From Desulfovibrio sp. MES5 (lineage in GTDB: Bacteria; Desulfobacterota; Desulfovibrionia; Desulfovibrionales; Desulfovibrionaceae), in the NCBI RefSeq assembly GCF_002237645.1, contig NZ_MJUZ01000004.1, forward strand, positions 1-64,000: a stretch of 64,000 bases of DNA. Reading direction: 5' to 3'. Shown piece by piece: positions 61,038-64,000 of the stretch; within the stretch, counting starts at the first letter, position 1, and each line of letters starts with the position of its first letter. The translations under genes were made by a program, and so were the position numbers. The notes under the pieces were generated by a model that was not told the origin of the DNA, made no database searches, and saw nothing but the letters and a program-made list of their open reading frames with translations.

Positions 61038-61286
61038 GGGAGTCTCCTGGAGCAATCTACCCTTGAGAATGACACTCTCAAAGTTTGCGGCACGCTTGCT
61101 TCGTCGCTTGACAGCGCAAATAAACAGCGGCGGCGTCTTTAGTCTCTAGCGGTGCTGTCCTGCCCCGTAAGTCGGTTCCGTCAACGGTTCAGCAAGTCCT
61201 GCGGGCAAGAGCTGAAGCGGCGCTCGCTCCTTGGTTGCTGGCGACCGCTCACGCAGTCGGCAGCGTGATTTCAAAGTAGCAATGCT
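61038..61286. repeat. Repeat-bearing spacer between fumarase subunits
   Basis: Opens with GAGCAATCTACCC and closes GTAGCAATGCTC, giving a terminal inverted feel. In the reverse direction, 61240-61285 reads ACTTTGAAATCACGCTGCCGACTGCGTGAGC, like the C repeats. Contains TTGAGAATGACACTCTCAA as a small palindrome near 61063. No gene. Confidence 0.6.
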
Positions 61287-62132
61287 CTACAGCACCACTT
61301 CGGCGTGACGCGCCGCGTGGCAATTGATGTTCACTGCCACAGGCAAACTTGCAATATGGGTGGGGGCCCACTCCACATGCACCTTGAGCGCGGTTACAAG
61401 GCCGCCGAATCCCTGCGGGCCGATGCCGGTACTGTTGACGAGGTCAAGCAGTTCTTCTTCAAGGGCGGCGTAACGGCCATCGGCATTGCGGCTTTCAAGG
61501 TCGCGGACGGCGGCGCGCTTGGCGCAGAGCGCGGCCACTTCCATAGTGCCGCCAATGCCTACGCCAACCACCATGGGCGGGCAGGCGCTGGGCCCGGCAG
61601 CCTTGACGGCCTCCAGAACCACCCGGCGCACGCCGTCGAGTCCGTCGGCGGGCACCAGCATTCTGAGCAAACTTTTGTTCTCCGATCCCGCCCCCTTGGG
61701 GGCCAGCCGCAGGCGCAGGGCATCGCCCGGCACAATACGGGCATGGATGACTGCCGGGGTATTATCGCCTGTATTTTTGCGCTCAAACAGCGGCTCCGCC
61801 ACACAGGATTTACGCAGATATCCCTGCGTGTAGCCGCGCCGCACGCCCTCATGAATGGCTGATTCAAAATCCCCGCCCACAATGCGCACGTCCTGCCCCA
61901 CGTTGGCAAAGACCACGGCGAGGCCGGTGTCCTGACAGATGGGCATGCGTTCAGCCCTGGCCAGAGCGGCATTTTCCAGCAACTGCTCCAGAATGGCCTG
62001 CCCAATGGGCGAAGATTCCTCTTGCCTCGCGCGGACCAGCCCCGCCTCTACATCGTCGGGCAACAGACAGCAGGCATCTACGGCCAGGCGGGCCACTGCC
62101 CGCGATATTTCCTCAGCATTGATTTCTTTCAT
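61287..62132 (-). CDS. Class I fumarase/L-tartrate dehydratase alpha subunit
   Basis: A 281-residue [4Fe-4S] hydro-lyase alpha subunit. The three cluster Cys are in MPICQDTG, SACPPMVVGVGIGG and NINCHAARHAE. With the beta subunit it should interconvert fumarate and malate in the reductive or oxidative TCA branch used by anaerobes; a tartrate dehydratase role cannot be excluded by sequence. Short palindromic motifs around ACAAAATTGTA lie upstream at 62240-62450. Confidence 0.93.
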   Translation of the reverse strand: MKEINAEEISRAVARLAVDACCLLPDDVEAGLVRARQEESSPIGQAILEQLLENAALARAERMPICQDTGLAVVFANVGQDVRIVGGDFESAIHEGVRRGYTQGYLRKSCVAEPLFERKNTGDNTPAVIHARIVPGDALRLRLAPKGAGSENKSLLRMLVPADGLDGVRRVVLEAVKAAGPSACPPMVVGVGIGGTMEVAALCAKRAAVRDLESRNADGRYAALEEELLDLVNSTGIGPQGFGGLVTALKVHVEWAPTHIASLPVAVNINCHAARHAEVVL

Positions 62133-62239
62133 GTCTCACACATGGTTTCCGGTTTGGACGCCGCTTGTGGATGGCCCAGTGACGCACCTGGAAGAAAAGC
62201 AGGAACCGTCGTTGAAGGCAAGCTTCATCCACCCGAAAA

Positions 62240-62444
62240 GATACAATTTTTTTGAGGGCAGCATAGCCGTAATGCAATTTCTGTCAAACAACATTATGGT
62301 ACTAGGGTGATGCAAAATTGTATCAAGCTCCGCTGCAAAAAAGCAATGCCTATACGCGGCTGCCATCGCGGTTTCTGGCCGTTTTTTTACGCTTTTGTCT
62401 CTATGACTTCAGGAAGATTCGGTTTTATTATATACAAAATTGTA
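62240..62444. promoter_or_regulatory. Repeated GATACAATTTT-type sites upstream of the fumarase alpha gene
   Basis: GATACAATTTTTTTG (62240), GATGCAAAATTGTATC (62309-62324) and TACAAAATTGTA (62433-62444). The last two are inverted repeats with 5- to 7-bp arms around AA. The spread suits a dimeric regulator such as a GntR/FCD protein; identity is unknown. Confidence 0.4.
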
Positions 62445-62550
62445 CTGATCATGCCGGGGTGTAAACCGGCATTCAGGAAGCGCAGGGCGCAGGCGGCGGC
62501 GCTGTGTTTTTTTTGCGTCCACAGCGGGGTAAAGACCCAGCCCATCTTTA

Positions 62551-62720
62551 GAGCAGATTAACTTTGAACTGCTTCACATTTCAGAGTTGTCATGCAGCCG
62601 AGCTTTATTCGCAGCTTCCTTCGTCGCAACGGCCAAAGCCCTGCAGATCCATGCCACGTTGTGGCGTGCTGCACTTTCGTGCGACTAGAGCATGTACACT
62701 TTTTCAAAGTTACCGTGCTC
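62551..62720 (+). repeat. B-like repeat, diverged, downstream of modC
   Basis: TTTAGAGCAGATTAACTTTGAACTG and CACATTTCAGAGTTGTCAT correspond to the first hairpin of B; CCACGTTGTGGCGTGCTGCAC corresponds to hairpins 3-4; the end reads AGAGCATGTACAC. The second hairpin is replaced by unrelated sequence. No gene in 62133-62810. Confidence 0.7.
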
Positions 62721-62810
62721 CAGCCGAACAAAAAACAGCGCACAGCCGGAGTCGCGTTGGCTGTGCGCTGTCGCGCCGCAAGGGCGCACCATTCTGCCCA
62801 TGTGGACACG

Positions 62811-63605
62811 TCAGTGGGACTGTCCGAGGCAAGTATTCTGCCAGGCATCCGGCCAGGCATCCGACCCCTGCTCCTGCAGGTGCCGCAGGCAGCGGCCAGG
62901 GCTGTCAAAACCGCGCCGCAGATCGGCATAGTTGGGCACCATCCGGGCATGGCCGTGTTCATAAAGAATCAGGCTGCCCGCAAAAGCATCCACATCACCG
63001 GGATCATGCGTGATGATCACCGCAGGTATGGTGAGGTCCGCCATCAGTTCCAGCAGTTCTTCGCGCAGACGCTCGCGCAGCAGCGGATCAAGCGCCGAGA
63101 ACGGTTCATCCAGCAGCAGAAGCTCCGGCTCGGCATTGAGCGCGCGGGCCAGGGCCGCTCGCTGCCGCTGGCCGCCGGAAAGCTGAGAAGGCAGGCTGCG
63201 GGCCAGATGCCCGATGCCGAATCGTTCCAGCATGTCCTGGGCGCGCCGCTGCTGGACAGCGCACACGCGCCACGGCCAGAGGCCGGTGCCGCTGTAGGCG
63301 ACATTCTGCAACAGGGTCAGATGCGGAAACAGGGCGTAGTCCTGAAACATGTAGCCGATTTTACGGCGCTGGGCGGGCACAAAGACATTGCGGTCCCCAT
63401 CGTACAGCGTGCGTTCGCCAAGCAGGATATGGCCGGAATCCGGCCGCACCAGCCCTGCAAGGCACTGCATGGTCAGGCTTTTGCCCGAACCGGAAGGCCC
63501 GAAGAGCACCACGTTCTTGTGGTCCCCGCCTATTTCATAGTCCACGTCCAGGCTGAAGGGCACTGCCGCGTTTTTGAAGCTCTTGTACAAACGCAGGGAA
63601 ATCAT
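62811..63605 (-). CDS. modC: Molybdate-type ABC transporter ATPase, short form
   Basis: A 264-residue ABC ATPase: Walker A GPSGSGKS, Q-loop FQDYALFPHLT, signature LSGGQRQRAALARAL, Walker B LLLLDEPFSALD, His loop IITHD. E. coli ModC has about 350 residues with a C-terminal molybdate-binding (MOP/TOBE) domain; here the protein ends after about 30 unrelated residues, so metal regulation is lost or supplied elsewhere. Overlaps the permease gene by the ATGA junction. Tungstate or sulfate-like transport is the alternative substrate call. Confidence 0.85.
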   Translation of the reverse strand: MISLRLYKSFKNAAVPFSLDVDYEIGGDHKNVVLFGPSGSGKSLTMQCLAGLVRPDSGHILLGERTLYDGDRNVFVPAQRRKIGYMFQDYALFPHLTLLQNVAYSGTGLWPWRVCAVQQRRAQDMLERFGIGHLARSLPSQLSGGQRQRAALARALNAEPELLLLDEPFSALDPLLRERLREELLELMADLTIPAVIITHDPGDVDAFAGSLILYEHGHARMVPNYADLRRGFDSPGRCLRHLQEQGSDAWPDAWQNTCLGQSH

Positions 63606-64000
63606 CGCCGCCGCCTTTTCAGTTTCAACAGCAATTCCGCAGCCATGAGCAGGCCCACGCAGGCAAGGGACGTGACGATGACAAGCCAGGTGGCCTGGGC
63701 GTCGTTGCCAGCCTGAAAGGCGTCATAGATGGCCAGGGCCAGCGTCTGGGTCTTGCCGGGGATGTTGCCCGCGATCATGAGCGTAGCGCCGAATTCGCCC
63801 ATCCCGCGCGCGAACGCCAGCATGAGCCCGGCAAAAATTCCCTTCCAGGCCAGCGGCAGGGACACGCTGATGAACACGCGCCACTCTGAAGCGCCGAGGG
63901 TACGGGCGGCGTCTTCCAGGTGTGCGTCCACCTGTTCCAGTGCCGCTCTGGCGGATTTGTAAATGAGCGGAAACACCACCACCGTGGCCGCCACGACCGC
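63602..64000 (-). CDS. modB: Molybdate-type ABC permease (5' part outside window)
   Basis: The C-terminal 132 residues of an ABC permease; the frame stays open to the window edge. It carries the EAA loop (DAARTLGASEWRVFISVSLPLAWKG), then GLMLAFARGMGEFGATLMIAG, characteristic of ModB. The stop codon overlaps the modC start (ATGA), so the two are translationally coupled. A substrate-binding ModA gene would lie further right. Confidence 0.88.
   Translation of the reverse strand, partial: AVVAATVVVFPLIYKSARAALEQVDAHLEDAARTLGASEWRVFISVSLPLAWKGIFAGLMLAFARGMGEFGATLMIAGNIPGKTQTLALAIYDAFQAGNDAQATWLVIVTSLACVGLLMAAELLLKLKRRRR

Overview
The window is a GC-rich (roughly 60% by eye), gene-dense bacterial chromosome segment. 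The content (CheV and a methyl-accepting chemotaxis protein, FliR, a class I [4Fe-4S] fumarase in two subunits, three-gene transhydrogenase, a DUF134 regulator next to a Gly-rich protein, molybdate-type ABC transporter, NtrC-type regulation) fits a motile, Gram-negative, anaerobic Desulfovibrio-like deltaproteobacterium. That assignment is inference from gene content, not from a marker gene. I found no tRNA, rRNA, CRISPR array, phage or transposase gene.

Layout. 1-6.4 kb: DUF362 protein and thiE, an MscS-type channel, a cupin, then aldA whose 3' end carries a hairpin element with 18-bp terminal inverted repeats. 7.8-13.5 kb: a Gly/Gln/Met repeat protein and an unusual DUF134 regulator, then small housekeeping genes (YbaK-type deacylase, YdcZ-type membrane protein, VOC protein, adenosine kinase-like PfkB, cutA). 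13.6-23 kb: nth, cheV, and a MerR regulator divergent from a two-gene RND efflux operon plus an MFS pump. 23.3-29.4 kb: a solitary fliR, gltX, three 147-bp tandem repeats, a hybrid histidine kinase, argB. 29.5-36.7 kb: a SagB-like nitroreductase, an EAL protein with degenerate GGDEF, an HD hydrolase, and a ZraS/ZraR-like two-component pair divergent from a ZraP-like periplasmic protein. 38-48 kb: an MCP, an Elp3-like radical SAM protein, an IHF/HU protein, an MBOAT/SGNH acyltransferase pair, a Sel1-repeat protein. 48.3-51 kb: metE behind a cobalamin riboswitch. 52.2-59.7 kb: pntB, pntAB, pntAA, a CycA-like permease and alr, all leftward. 60.5-64 kb: fumarase subunits and modC/modB (cut by the window end).

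Two things stand out. First, the transhydrogenase beta subunit is 1010 residues instead of about 460: one membrane domain followed by FOUR tandem NADP(H)-binding (dIII) domains joined by Ala/Pro linkers, with copies 1 and 3 nearly identical in DNA. Second, the intergenic DNA is colonised by several dispersed, non-coding repeat families (named T, A, B and C here). Two B elements, about 153 bp with five hairpins each, sit inside the loop of a T hairpin, i.e. nested repeats. Related palindromes also appear in the variable arm of the cobalamin riboswitch, between the pnt subunit genes and between the fumarase subunit genes.
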